The notes: generated by a model not told the origin, from the sequence alone. A stretch of 64,000 nt of DNA from JAHDVS01 sp964370985 (GCA_964370985.1 CAYJLE010000008.1:26382-90381); one strand, 5' to 3'. Positions 32,580 to 42,076 are shown, counted from the stretch's first letter. Translations and numbers: made by a program.

Positions 32580-35576
32580 CTACTGGTAGCGGAGCGCCTC
32601 CGCCGGCTTGATCCGGGAGGCGCGCACGGCCGGGGCGAGGGTCGCGGCCATGGCGACCGCGTAGACGATCAGGAAGATGATGCCGAGGTTGAGCCAGGGC
32701 ACGACCAGCTCGAGACCGTCCCAGCTCGGCTGGCGGCGCGTGTCGCGGACGATCTCCCAGGCGAGCAGGATTCCGAGGCCGGTGCCGACGGCGATCGCGG
32801 TCAGCGCCACGAAGGAGGACTCGAGCAGGAACGCCGCCTGCACCATGCGGCGGCGGAAGCCGATCGCGCGCAGGACGCCGATCTGCTGGCGGCGCTCGAC
32901 GACGGCGCGGGCGCTGATCACGCCGAGGGCGGCGACGCCGACGACGAGGCCGAGGCCCATGAAGCCCTGGATCAGGCGGTTGAAGAGCACGCTGGCGGCG
33001 ACCGCCTCGTCCTTCACCTTCTCGATCGACTCCGCTTCCATCCCGCTCGAGACGAACGCAGCCTCGAGCCGCGCCGCCGCCGCCTCGGGGTCGACACCCG
33101 GCGCGACGCCGAGGTAGTGGATCGTCGGGCTGGCGCGGCCGGGGAACGCGCCGGCGAGCGCGTCCTGCGAGGTGGCGAGGCCCACCATCTCGAACGGCGC
33201 GGTCTCCGAGAGCACGCCGATCACCGTCAGGCTGAGCGTCCGCCCCGTCTGCGGGTCCGCGATCTCGACCGGGATCGGGTCGAAGACGCCCTCGTCGAAG
33301 AAGAAGCCGGTCAGGCGGAAGTCGCTCTCGTTGACGGCGAAGCCGAACTGGTCGCGGCGCGGGACGATCAGGCTGTCGACCACGGCGAGGCCCGGCTGCG
33401 CCGCCAGGGCGTCCCACACCCCCCGCTCCGAGCCGTAGCCGTTCGCGATCGCGCCGAGATCGAACGTCGTGTGCTCGAGGAACGAGCGGTCGAGGCCCCT
33501 GACCAGGTAGGTCTCCGCGGGCCGGTCGGCGTCGAGCTGGCGCGCCTCCACGGCGAGCACCGACTGGCTCCCCGTCGCCACGAAGTCCTCCGCGCTGAGG
33601 CTCGGCGCGGCCGCGATCGCCGCGTCGAGGTCCTCGATCGGGGCGGCCGCGCCCGTGCCGGCACGGATGTCGAAGCCGCCGCCGAACATCTCGGTGTTTC
33701 CGAACGCGCGCATGAACGAGCCGGACGAGACCGTCCCCGTCACGAGCGTGAACACGACGAGCGTGAACATCGCGAGCGTCACGCCCGTCCGGAAGCGCGC
33801 CGCCAGCGGGTAGGCCATCGCCAGCCGCAGGATCGGGGCGAGCCCCCTGATCCGGCCGAGCATGCGCATCGCCGCGCCGAGCAGGACGTCCGCGTTGTAG
33901 ACAACCACCCAGACGGCGCCGACGACGATCGCGAGGCCGGCCGCGATCCAGGAGGAGAAGTCCATGCGCAGCTCGCCGAAGACGGCCTCCCACGCGTCCC
34001 ACGGCAGCATCAGGAGCACCACGACCGTGAGGCCGACCGCCGTGAAGGCCAGGCGCTCGGGGACGCCGAGCGCCCGCAGGATCGGCACCGTGCCGACCAG
34101 CGCGATCGCGATCCCGAGCATCAGCGGCGTCGCGGTGCCGCTCGACACGCCGCTGACCGCGAGCAAAGACCCGATCGCCACCAGAGCGCCGCCGGCGAGC
34201 CAGCGCCGCCGCCGTCCCCGGCCGGGTGGCTCGGGCAGGTTGCGGATCGCCGTCGAGATCGTCATCACGCTCACCCGCCACGCCGACAGCGCGACGACCG
34301 CGAGCGTGATCAGCACGCCGAGCAGCAACGCGATCGCGAGGCTCCGCAACGTGACCGCGTACTCGATCTGGAGGCCCGCGTCGGCGTTCGTCGCGCCGAA
34401 CGCGTCCGCCATCACCACCACCATCCCGTACGCGACCGCCGCCCCGAGCAGCGCCCCGGCGAGCGCGGCCGCGAGGTCGTAGGCGAGCCCCTCGAACACG
34501 AACATCTGCGTCAGGTGGCCGCGGCGCGTCCCGATCGCCCGGGCGATGCCGAGCTCGCCGCGCCGCTCCGCCGCCAGCATCACGAAGATCAGGAACACGA
34601 GCAGGATCCCCGCCGCGATCGAGAACGACCCGAACGTGGTGAAGAACGCCATGAAGGCATTGCCGGCCTCGTCCGCCGTCTCGAGCGCGTCCTGCTTCAG
34701 CGCCGAGGCCTCGAGCCGCAGCTCGTCCGTCAGCGGCGCGAGCTCGGCGACGATCCGGTCCGAGAGACCGACGCCGCCGCTGCTCGAAACGAGCACGTGC
34801 TTGATCAGCCCCTCCTGCCCGAGCAGGCGCTGCGCCTCGGCGAGCGGCAGGAGCAGGGCCGCGTCCGCGGTCCCCGCGCCGTCGTACTCGACGACTGCGC
34901 GCACGCGCGCCGAGACGGGCTCGCCCCCGGCGAAGACCTGCACCTCGTCGCCGGCGCCGGCGAGCAGCTCCGAGGCAGCCTTCCCGTTCAGGAACAGCTC
35001 GCCGGGCCCGAGCTCGTCGAGCGTGGCGGTGCCTCCCGCGGTGAGCCGGATCTCCCCGAAGCCATCCATCCGCGCCGGGTCGAGCGCGGCCAGGCTCACC
35101 CCGGGCTCGTACTGCCCCTGCGCGGGCGCCAGCAGAGCGACCTCCTCGACGATCGCCGGGGCGACCCCGTCGACCAGGCCGGTGGGGGAGAGGGCGGCCT
35201 CGACGCGCTCCGTGACCTGCTCGGGGAAGTAGCCGGTGCCGGTCGCGGCGCCCAGCTCGCCCGGGATGTCCGTGGCCGCGCCTTTCGCCGACACCACCAC
35301 GTCCGTCTCGCCGAGCGTGGCGATCGCGCTCTGGCGGATCGTGTGGCTCATCGTGTCGCCGGTCGTCAGGGCAGCGGCGATGATCGCCGTCCCGAGCATC
35401 AGGCCGAGGACGATCAGGGCGGTCCGGCCGCCGCGGCGGCGGACGTTGCGTACGCCCAGCCGGACGAGCACGCGGTTTCTCCAGCCGAGCAGGGCGACGA
35501 ACCCGACCGCCGCTCCCACCGCGACGAGCAGGATCGCGAGCAACGTGCCGACCGGGATCCCGAAGAGCTCCTTCAC
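32580..35576 (-). CDS. FtsX/MacB-type ABC transporter permease, two-domain
   Basis: A 998-residue permease with two FtsX domains in one chain. It begins with a membrane helix and NVRRRGGRTALIVLGLMLGT, followed by a large extracellular domain. Three helices (~340-450) contain AERRGELGIARAIGTRRGHL, and a second extracellular domain follows. A final helix set contains VVERRQQIGVLRAIGFRRRMVQAAFLLES. These domains use ATP to pull on or export envelope substrates (lipoproteins, peptides, lipids). It lies four bases after the monooxygenase-like gene and downstream of its ATPase. Confidence 0.92.
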   Translation of the reverse strand: MKELFGIPVGTLLAILLVAVGAAVGFVALLGWRNRVLVRLGVRNVRRRGGRTALIVLGLMLGTAIIAAALTTGDTMSHTIRQSAIATLGETDVVVSAKGAATDIPGELGAATGTGYFPEQVTERVEAALSPTGLVDGVAPAIVEEVALLAPAQGQYEPGVSLAALDPARMDGFGEIRLTAGGTATLDELGPGELFLNGKAASELLAGAGDEVQVFAGGEPVSARVRAVVEYDGAGTADAALLLPLAEAQRLLGQEGLIKHVLVSSSGGVGLSDRIVAELAPLTDELRLEASALKQDALETADEAGNAFMAFFTTFGSFSIAAGILLVFLIFVMLAAERRGELGIARAIGTRRGHLTQMFVFEGLAYDLAAALAGALLGAAVAYGMVVVMADAFGATNADAGLQIEYAVTLRSLAIALLLGVLITLAVVALSAWRVSVMTISTAIRNLPEPPGRGRRRRWLAGGALVAIGSLLAVSGVSSGTATPLMLGIAIALVGTVPILRALGVPERLAFTAVGLTVVVLLMLPWDAWEAVFGELRMDFSSWIAAGLAIVVGAVWVVVYNADVLLGAAMRMLGRIRGLAPILRLAMAYPLAARFRTGVTLAMFTLVVFTLVTGTVSSGSFMRAFGNTEMFGGGFDIRAGTGAAAPIEDLDAAIAAAPSLSAEDFVATGSQSVLAVEARQLDADRPAETYLVRGLDRSFLEHTTFDLGAIANGYGSERGVWDALAAQPGLAVVDSLIVPRRDQFGFAVNESDFRLTGFFFDEGVFDPIPVEIADPQTGRTLSLTVIGVLSETAPFEMVGLATSQDALAGAFPGRASPTIHYLGVAPGVDPEAAAARLEAAFVSSGMEAESIEKVKDEAVAASVLFNRLIQGFMGLGLVVGVAALGVISARAVVERRQQIGVLRAIGFRRRMVQAAFLLESSFVALTAIAVGTGLGILLAWEIVRDTRRQPSWDGLELVVPWLNLGIIFLIVYAVAMAATLAPAVRASRIKPAEALRYQ

Positions 35577-35580
35577 GGCG

Positions 35581-35892
35581 CTAGCCGACGGTGACGCCGG
35601 GCAGTTCCGCGAACCCGACCTCGTAGTACTCGCGGCCCGGCGGGGTCTTGAACAGCGTCAGGTTCCGCTCGAGCGCCTCCGAGGCGAAGCCGGCCGCGGC
35701 AGCCGCCTCCTGCTCCGTCTCCCAGACGCTCATGATCATGCCCTTGCCCTCCGGGTTGGCGAGGACGACGACGCCCCTGTAGCCCTCCTGCTCGCGCAGG
35801 CCCGGCAGCACCTCCGCCTTGAACAGCGCGACGGCGTCGGCAGGGTCGATCCGAACCGTGTCGATCTCAAGCAGCGTGACCCGCGAGTACAT
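35581..35892 (-). CDS. Antibiotic-biosynthesis-monooxygenase (ABM)-like protein
   Basis: A 103-residue ferredoxin-like dimeric alpha/beta protein. The pattern is a first strand (RVTLLEIDTVRI), VLPGLREQEGYRGVVVLAN, the strand MIMSVWETEQEA and the final YYEVGF. Family members degrade haem or oxidise small aromatics, but many are of unknown role. It starts inside the 3' end of the ABC ATPase gene (26-base overlap) and precedes the permease gene, so it is co-expressed with an exporter. Confidence 0.72.
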   Translation of the reverse strand: MYSRVTLLEIDTVRIDPADAVALFKAEVLPGLREQEGYRGVVVLANPEGKGMIMSVWETEQEAAAAAGFASEALERNLTLFKTPPGREYYEVGFAELPGVTVG

Positions 35893-36595
35893 GTGTGCCT
35901 CCCGCTCTCTCCAGCCGTTGCTCCTCGACGACCTGGCCGTCGAGCATCCGGACGATCCGGTCGGTCTTGCGGCCGACGGCGATGTCGTGGGTGACGATCA
36001 GGAATGTCAGTCCGCGCTCCAGGTTGAGCCGGCGCATCAGCTCGACGATCTCCGAGGCGTTCTCGGAGTCGAGGTCCCCGGTCGGCTCGTCCGCCCAGAC
36101 GATCGCCGGGTCGTTCACGAGCGAGCGGGCGATCGTGACGCGCTGGCGCTCGCCCCCGGAGAGGGCGTCCGGTACGTGACCGCCCCGGTCGGCCAGCCCC
36201 ACCAGGTCGAGCGAGGCGAGCGCGCGGCGCCGTGCTTCGGCCGCCGGGACCCGCGCGACGAGCAGCGGCAGCTCGACGTTCTCGGCCGCCGTCAGCACCG
36301 GCATCAGGTTGTAGAACTGGAACACGAAGCCCATCCGGCGCGCCCGGTAGTCCGTGCGTGCGCGATCCGACATCGCCGACAGCGGCGTGCCCTCGATCAC
36401 GATCTCGCCCGTGTCGATCGAGTCGAGCCCGGACAGGCAGTTCAGGAGCGTGGTCTTGCCGCAGCCCGACGGGCCCATGATCGCGACCATCTCGCCGGGC
36501 TCGACGAGCAGGTCGACGCCGCGGAGCGCTTCCACGCGCACCGCCCCCGTGTCGTACGCCTTCGCGACTCCCCGCGCCTCGACGATCGCTGCCAT
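35867..36595 (-). CDS. ABC transporter ATPase, MacB/LolD type
   Basis: A 242-residue ATPase. ATG 36595 is chosen because GGAGG lies just upstream; a longer frame to 36652 adds unconserved residues. Motifs are Walker A GPSGCGKTT, the Q-loop region FVFQFYNLMPVLTAAENVELP, signature LSGGERQRVTIARSL and Walker B IVWADEPTGDLD. The segment HVPDALSGGERQ is typical of the LolD/MacB class that pairs with FtsX-type permeases. The partner is the permease two genes downstream. Confidence 0.93.
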   Translation of the reverse strand: MAAIVEARGVAKAYDTGAVRVEALRGVDLLVEPGEMVAIMGPSGCGKTTLLNCLSGLDSIDTGEIVIEGTPLSAMSDRARTDYRARRMGFVFQFYNLMPVLTAAENVELPLLVARVPAAEARRRALASLDLVGLADRGGHVPDALSGGERQRVTIARSLVNDPAIVWADEPTGDLDSENASEIVELMRRLNLERGLTFLIVTHDIAVGRKTDRIVRMLDGQVVEEQRLERAGGTHVLAGHAA

Positions 36596-36771
36596 CTGCA
36601 CCTCCTCGTGCTTGCCGCCCGCAAGCCTCGTGTGGATCGGCTCGACGCGCATCGGGGCGGCGTCTGATTCCTGCTGCGGGGAACTACGGAACCGCCCGTC
36701 TCGTCGTCCCCGTCGCGTAGCCTTCCCGGGCGAAGGAGGCCGCGCTGGAGAAATGGATCGCGCTCGGCGAG

Positions 36772-36966
36772 GTGGTGCTCGCGAACCTCGCCTGGATCGA
36801 GGAGCTCGACATCGAGGGGTGGCTGCTCGCCACTGCCGCTGTCGTCGGGGGAGGCGCCGCCGCCTGGTTCTTCGTCGGCCCGGTCTGGCTCGTCGTCGGC
36901 GCGAGCCTCTACCTGGCCCTGCTCGTCACCGTCAAGGTGCTGTCGGATCGCCGCCGCGCCGACTGA
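36772..36966 (+). CDS. Small two-helix membrane protein
   Basis: A 64-residue protein starting at GTG 36772, diverging from the ABC ATPase. It has two hydrophobic segments (LLATAAVVGGGAAAWFFVGP and WLVVGASLYLALLVTVKVL) and a basic tail SDRRRAD. A better Shine-Dalgarno (GAAGGAGG) precedes an upstream CTG in the same frame at 36745, which would add nine residues. The function is unknown. Confidence 0.5.
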   Translation: MVLANLAWIEELDIEGWLLATAAVVGGGAAAWFFVGPVWLVVGASLYLALLVTVKVLSDRRRAD

Positions 36967-37095
36967 GGGCGCTACAGGCGGGCTTGCCCGGTGCCGATAG
37001 GCGGGTGTGCGGCCCGTCCGGCCGCGCTGCGAGGATTGCGGTGGGAGACCGGCGCGCCGCGGGCCGGCGCAGGAACACGACACAGGGAGGTACCG

Positions 37096-37554
37096 ATGGG
37101 GACGCGGAGGGCAGCAGCCGCCGTTGCGGCGCTCGCGCTCGCCGGAGTCGCCGCCGGCTGCGGCGGCGGGGGAGGCGGCGATCGGCTCAGCAAGGAGGAG
37201 TACATCGCGCAGGCCGACGCGATCTGCAAGCAGGCCAACGAGGAGATCGACGCGCTCGGCGAGCCGGCGACCCTCGAGGAGATCGTGACGCTCGCCGCCA
37301 GCGCGATCGAGATCCAGGAGGAGTCCCTCGCCGAGCTCCGCGCGCTCAAGCCGCCGGAGGAGGACGAGGCGACGCTGAACGAGGCGTACGACCTGGTCGA
37401 GCAGCAGGTCGAGGTCGGTAAGCAGGTCAAGGCTGCCGCCGAGGCCGGCGACATGGAGACGATCCAGACGTTGATCGCCGAGAACGATCCGCTCGACGAG
37501 CAGGCCGACCAGATCGCGCTCGACTACGGCCTGACCGAGTGCGGAAACGACTAG
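37096..37554 (+). CDS. Secreted lipoprotein, paralog 1
   Basis: A 152-residue lipoprotein. ATG 37096 follows GGGAGG. The signal and lipobox are MGTRRAAAAVAALALAGVA-AGC, then a Gly-rich linker. The mature part is acidic and helical: LSKEEYIAQADAICKQANEE, ELRALKPPEEDEATL and DQIALDYGLTECG. Two conserved Cys (AICK and TECG) may form a disulfide. The next gene is a close paralog. The function is unknown; YIAQADAIC proteins are common actinobacterial lipoproteins. Confidence 0.8.
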   Translation: MGTRRAAAAVAALALAGVAAGCGGGGGGDRLSKEEYIAQADAICKQANEEIDALGEPATLEEIVTLAASAIEIQEESLAELRALKPPEEDEATLNEAYDLVEQQVEVGKQVKAAAEAGDMETIQTLIAENDPLDEQADQIALDYGLTECGND

Positions 37555-37567
37555 GGGGTTTGGCGCG

Positions 37568-38023
37568 ATGAGACGAAGGCTCGGACTCACCGTCACCCTC
37601 GCTGTTCTGCTCGCCGCCGCGGCCGGCTGCGGCGGGGACGGAGGCGGCGACCGCCTCACGAAGGAGGAGTACATCGCCCAGGCGGACGCGATCTGCAAGG
37701 CGACCGAGGACGAGCTCGACGCGCTCGCGGAGCCCGCAACCAAGGAGGAGTTCGCCTCCTTCCTCGAGGAGGGGCTCGGCCTATCCGAGGCCCAGCTCGA
37801 GGACCTGCGCGCGCTCAGCCCGCCGGAGGCGGACGAGGCGACGCTCGAGGAGGCCTACTCGCTCGTCGAGCAGCAGCTCGACGTGATCCGCGACATGGTC
37901 GACGCCGTGAAGGCGGACGATGAGGCCGCGGTCCAGGAGCTCATCACCCAGGGCGACGCCCTGAACGACCGGGCCGACCAGATCGCCGCGGACTACGGAT
38001 TGAAGGAGTGCGGCGGCGACTAG
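37568..38023 (+). CDS. Secreted lipoprotein, paralog 2
   Basis: A 151-residue lipoprotein. The lipobox is AAAAGC after MRRRLGLTVTLAVLLA. The mature part repeats paralog 1: LTKEEYIAQADAICKATEDE, DLRALSPPEADEATL and DQIAADYGLKECG. It starts 13 bases after paralog 1. A strong hairpin follows at 38059-38089, so the two genes form a complete operon. Confidence 0.8.
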   Translation: MRRRLGLTVTLAVLLAAAAGCGGDGGGDRLTKEEYIAQADAICKATEDELDALAEPATKEEFASFLEEGLGLSEAQLEDLRALSPPEADEATLEEAYSLVEQQLDVIRDMVDAVKADDEAAVQELITQGDALNDRADQIAADYGLKECGGD

Positions 38024-38058
38024 CCGATCGCGCTTGCGGGCAGGACTCCGCGAGCACA

Positions 38059-38089
38059 CGGGGGCGCGCCGGCCTGCGGCGCGCCCCCG
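38059..38089 (+). terminator. Strong hairpin terminator after the lipoprotein pair
   Basis: CGGGGGCGCGCC pairs perfectly with GGCGCGCCCCCG (12 bp) around a seven-base loop. There is no U-tract, as is common in high-GC actinobacteria. Confidence 0.75.
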
Positions 38090-38123
38090 GCGAGTCGCGG
38101 GAGCCTGAGACGGGGGCGGCCGC

Positions 38124-38912
38124 GTGAGTGCGTCGGCGGCTCTCGCCAGCAGCCCGATCGACGCCGCCGCGGTCGCCTGGATCGTCGCCGCAGGGCTCGC
38201 CACCGGCGTCGGCGGGATCGCGGTGCTCCTCTTCAAGCACCCGTCCTCGCGCAGCCTCGACGTGCTCCTCGGCTTCACCGCCGGGGTCATGCTGGCCGCG
38301 GCCGCGTTCAGCCTGCTCGTCCCCGCGCTCGACCTCGGAGCGCTCTGGGAAGTGCTCGTCGGGTTCGCCCTCGGCGGCGCGACCCTCGCCGTCGCCGACC
38401 GCTACGTGCCGCACCTGCACATGCGCTTCTTCGAGAGCCGGCACGCCGACACGCCCGGGCGCAAGCGGGCCTGGCAGCGGGCAGGCCTGCTCATCTCCGC
38501 GCTCACGATTCACAACGTTCCGGAGGGGATGGCTGTCGGGGTCGCGTTCGCGGCTGGCGGACACGAGCTCGGCGTTCCCGTCGCGCTCGCGATCGGGATC
38601 CAGAACATCCCCGAGGGCTTCGCAGCATCCGCCCCCCTGGTCGAGGCGGGCGTCCGTCCCCGGATCGCCGCGGCCGTCGCCGGGGTCACGGGGCTCGTCG
38701 AGCCCCCCGCTGCCCTGGCCGCCCTCGCCACCTTCGAGGTATCGACCGTCCTGCTCCCCGCCGGCTTGGCCTTCGCCGGCGGGGCGATGCTCTACGTGAT
38801 CGCCGACGAGCTGATCCCCGAGAGCCACGCGCGCGGGCACGAGCGCGAGGCGACGATGGCGCTCCTCGGCGGCTTCATCCTGATGATGGGCCTCGACAAC
38901 GCGTTCGGCTAA
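38124..38912 (+). CDS. ZIP-family divalent metal transporter
   Basis: A 262-residue transporter with about eight helices. The metal-binding signatures are HNVPEGMAVGVAFAAGG in helix 4 and QNIPEGFAASAPLVE in helix 5, as in the GufA-like ZIP subfamily (Zn/Mn uptake). The C-terminal half ends with a DELIPESHARGHE helix that adds His and Glu ligands. It starts at GTG just after the terminator; no metal-regulator site is visible. Confidence 0.92.
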   Translation: MSASAALASSPIDAAAVAWIVAAGLATGVGGIAVLLFKHPSSRSLDVLLGFTAGVMLAAAAFSLLVPALDLGALWEVLVGFALGGATLAVADRYVPHLHMRFFESRHADTPGRKRAWQRAGLLISALTIHNVPEGMAVGVAFAAGGHELGVPVALAIGIQNIPEGFAASAPLVEAGVRPRIAAAVAGVTGLVEPPAALAALATFEVSTVLLPAGLAFAGGAMLYVIADELIPESHARGHEREATMALLGGFILMMGLDNAFG

Positions 38913-39029
38913 CGGGAAGCCCATCCGGCAGGGAACCCGCCCGGGGCGGCGAACGAGCGACGAGGAGGCTGCTCGCAGACATGCCCGCGGGTGGTGACGG
39001 CGGGCCGTCCGAGGTACCGTTTCAGGCCG

Positions 39030-42000
39030 ATGCCCGCTGCGACCCGAGGCCGTATGACGCCCGCGCAGATAGCGGAGCTGCAGCGCTGGGCCCGGCGGGT
39101 CGCGACCGAGGACGCCGACGAGCCGCTGCAGCGCGCGACGCGGGCGGTCGTCCGGCTCGCCGGCGAGGCCCTCCGCCGGCGCGATCCCGATGGCGGTGGG
39201 GGCTGGGACTGGGCCGGAGCGGGGCCAGCCGGCACGCCGCCGCCGACGCTCGAGCAGCTCGAGCGCATACGGCGCTTTGCGAAGGAAGCCGCCGACAACG
39301 GCGGCTCCGACGAGTTGCGGGCTGCCGCCCGGGCGATCCTGCTCCTCTGCGACGACCTCGACGCGCTCGAAGGGGAGGACGTCGCCACGCCCGAGCCGGT
39401 GCCGGCACGCGTCCGGGCCCGTGACCGCGTGCGCGCCCGCCCCGCCCTCGACCTGACACGGACGTTCGGGCGCTGGCGTCGCGCGAGCCCGCTGGCCGCG
39501 CTCTCCCTCCTCCTTCCCCTGGCCTCGTTTGCCGGCCTCATCGCCGTCGCACGCGCCGCCGCGCCCGACCTCGACCCGCGCGGGCCCGCGGGCGGCCTCG
39601 TCAACGCCGCCGAGCTGAAGCAGCTCGCGTTCTCGATCGCCGGCGACGCCGGCACGCTCGAGCGGGCCGAGTGGAAGCTGGACGGCAAGGAGGTGACCGG
39701 ACGGGCGAAGCTTGCCAGGGACCGCGTCACGTTCCGGCCCGGAAAGCTCGGCGAAGGCGCCCACAGGATCGAGGTCAGCCTCCCCGGGCTCGCGCTCTGG
39801 TCGCAGGGCGCCACCGCCTGGAGCTTCACCGTCGACACCGTGGCTCCGGAGATCCGGGTCACGAAGGGGTCGCTGCGCGCCCAGGCCCGCAGCCCCTACA
39901 GCCTCCGTGGCGCCATCGGCGACGGCGCCTCGCTCACGATCGGCGGGAAGGAGGCCGAGCTCGAGGACGGTCGCTTCACCGTCGCCTACGACGCGCCGCC
40001 CACGAAGGCGATCCGCTTCGTCGCCAGCGACGCGGCCGGGAACACCAGCACGAGCACCCTGACCGTCAAGCTCGTCCCGCGCCGCCCCCCCAACCCGATC
40101 CGGGGCGTCCACGTCAGCGCCGATGCCTGGGCCAGCGATCAGCTCCGCGGGGAGATCCTGTCCCTGATCGAGCAGGGGAAGATCAACGCCGTCCAGCTCG
40201 ACCTGAAGGACGAGTCGGGAGTGATCGGCTGGGACGCCGCCGTGCCGCTCGCCCGCAAGGCGGGCGCGGTTCGCGACACCTTCGATCTCGAGGCCGCCGT
40301 CGAGCAGCTCCACGCGAAGGGGGTGCGCGTGATCGGCCGCCTCGTAGCGTTCCGCGACCCGATCCTCTCCGAGTGGGCGTGGAAGCAGAAGAAGCGCGGC
40401 ATGGTCGTCCAGACGCCCGGCGGCGGCCCCTACTCGGGCGGCTACGGCGGCTTCACGAACTTCGCGGACGAGGACGTCCGCGCCTACAACGTCGCCGTAG
40501 CGGTCGCCGCGGCGAAGCTCGGCGTCGACGACATCCTCTACGACTACGTCCGGCGCCCCGACGGGCCCCTCGACACGATGGTCTTCCCGGGCCTCTCCGG
40601 ATCGGCGACAGACTCGATCACCGGCTTCATGCGGGAGAGCCGCGTGGCGCTCGCGCCCACCGGGGCCTTCCTCGGCGTCTCCGTGTTCGGGATCGCCGCC
40701 ACCCGCCCCGAGGAGATCGCGCAGGACATCCCGTCGATCGCCCGCGAGGTCGACTACGTCGCGCCGATGGTCTATCCGTCCCACTGGGGCCCGTACGAGT
40801 ACGAGCTCGAGAACCCGAGCGTCCAGCCGTACGAGATCGTCAACCGGTCGCTCGCGGACTTCCAGGAAGCCGTGAGCGGCACCGGAGCCCGCGTCATACC
40901 CTGGCTCCAGGACTTCTCGCTCGGCGTCGACTACGGCCCCGCCGAGGTGCGCGCGCAGATCGACGGCGCCGCAGACGCCGGCATGGACGACTTCCTGCTC
41001 TGGGATCCGGCGGTCACCTACACCGCCGGGGCGCTCGCCGACGACGCGCCGCTGCCCACGATCGGGGTCGCGAAGCCCGGGAAGGCATCCGAGGAGCTCG
41101 TGAAGCTCCCCTCGACCAGCGGGTCGGCCCAGGCGGAGCCGGCGAAGCAGGCGGCGCCCGCCGCGGAGGAGGAGGGCCCGGTCGACAGCGGCCTCGAGCC
41201 GAACGAGCTGGGCATGGTGCCCGTGCTCATGTACCACCAGGTCGTCCCCGACGGCGGCAGCGAGTACGACCTGACACCGGCCGAGTTCCGCGCCGAGCTC
41301 GAGCGCCTGTACGAGGAGCACTACCGGCCCATTACCGCCGCCGACCTCGTCAACGGGACGATCGACGTCCCGAAGGGCACCACGCCGGTCGTGCTCACGT
41401 TCGACGACTCCACCGCCAGCCAGGCCGTCCTTCGCGACGACGGCACGATCGACCCGGACACGGCGGTCGGGATCATGCTCGAGTTCGCGGAGAGCCACCC
41501 CGGCTTCCGCCCGGCCGCGACCTTCTACCTGAACGGCGGCCCGTTCGCCGCCGGGGAGAAGACCGGTGAGCTGCTCCGCTGGCTCGTCGCGAACGGCTTC
41601 GAGCTCGGCAACCACACCCGCGACCACGTCAACTTCAGCGAGGTCTCCGACACGGAGGTGCAGCGCCAGCTCGTGCTCCAGAGCCGCATCATCCGCGAGC
41701 AGGTCCCGGACCTGAAGATCGTCACGATGGCGCTGCCGTTCGGGGTCATGCCCGACCCGCCGCGTCTCGCGCGCAAGGGCTCCTGGGACGGGGAGTCCTA
41801 CGCGTTCAAGGGCGTGATGCTCGTCGGTGCCGAGCCCGCGCCGTCGCCGTTCTCCAGCGCGTTCGACGGCGCCGGGATCCCCCGCATCCGCTCCGCGCCC
41901 GAAACCTCGGTCGAGCTCGCCTCCGCCTACTGGCTCGACACCCTCGCCGCCAGCCCGGAGCTGCGCTTCGTCTCGGACGGCGACCCCGACGCGATCACGT

Positions 42001-42062
42001 TCCCGGAAGATCGGCAGGACGCGCTCGCGGACCGCTTCGCCGACCGGGCGAAGCCCTACTGA
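39030..42062 (+). CDS. Membrane-anchored fusion: DUF4015-type glycoside-hydrolase-like domain plus NodB polysaccharide deacetylase
   Basis: About 1010 residues. The N-terminal ~145 residues are cytoplasmic and charged. A helix follows (SPLAALSLLLPLASFAGLIA), then Ig-like strands (~200-350). A DUF4015-type TIM-barrel region at about 360-680 begins IRGVHVSADAWASD and contains NAVQLDLKDESGVIGWDA and DDILYDYVRRPDG. After an Ala/Glu linker comes a NodB domain (~715 to end) with VLMYHQVVPD, VVLTFDDS and ELGNHTRDH (metal Asp/His residues). The start is uncertain: ATG 39030, ATG 39054 or GTG 38991. It probably remodels a cell-surface polysaccharide. Confidence 0.85.
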   Translation: MPAATRGRMTPAQIAELQRWARRVATEDADEPLQRATRAVVRLAGEALRRRDPDGGGGWDWAGAGPAGTPPPTLEQLERIRRFAKEAADNGGSDELRAAARAILLLCDDLDALEGEDVATPEPVPARVRARDRVRARPALDLTRTFGRWRRASPLAALSLLLPLASFAGLIAVARAAAPDLDPRGPAGGLVNAAELKQLAFSIAGDAGTLERAEWKLDGKEVTGRAKLARDRVTFRPGKLGEGAHRIEVSLPGLALWSQGATAWSFTVDTVAPEIRVTKGSLRAQARSPYSLRGAIGDGASLTIGGKEAELEDGRFTVAYDAPPTKAIRFVASDAAGNTSTSTLTVKLVPRRPPNPIRGVHVSADAWASDQLRGEILSLIEQGKINAVQLDLKDESGVIGWDAAVPLARKAGAVRDTFDLEAAVEQLHAKGVRVIGRLVAFRDPILSEWAWKQKKRGMVVQTPGGGPYSGGYGGFTNFADEDVRAYNVAVAVAAAKLGVDDILYDYVRRPDGPLDTMVFPGLSGSATDSITGFMRESRVALAPTGAFLGVSVFGIAATRPEEIAQDIPSIAREVDYVAPMVYPSHWGPYEYELENPSVQPYEIVNRSLADFQEAVSGTGARVIPWLQDFSLGVDYGPAEVRAQIDGAADAGMDDFLLWDPAVTYTAGALADDAPLPTIGVAKPGKASEELVKLPSTSGSAQAEPAKQAAPAAEEEGPVDSGLEPNELGMVPVLMYHQVVPDGGSEYDLTPAEFRAELERLYEEHYRPITAADLVNGTIDVPKGTTPVVLTFDDSTASQAVLRDDGTIDPDTAVGIMLEFAESHPGFRPAATFYLNGGPFAAGEKTGELLRWLVANGFELGNHTRDHVNFSEVSDTEVQRQLVLQSRIIREQVPDLKIVTMALPFGVMPDPPRLARKGSWDGESYAFKGVMLVGAEPAPSPFSSAFDGAGIPRIRSAPETSVELASAYWLDTLAASPELRFVSDGDPDAITFPEDRQDALADRFADRAKPY

Positions 42063-42076
42063 GCTGAGCCGCCGGC

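Noticed and set aside
32529..35594. 1021-codon open frame on the plus strand
   Set aside because: It is antisense to the FtsX-type permease, which has full domain support; the composition is typical of a shadow frame.
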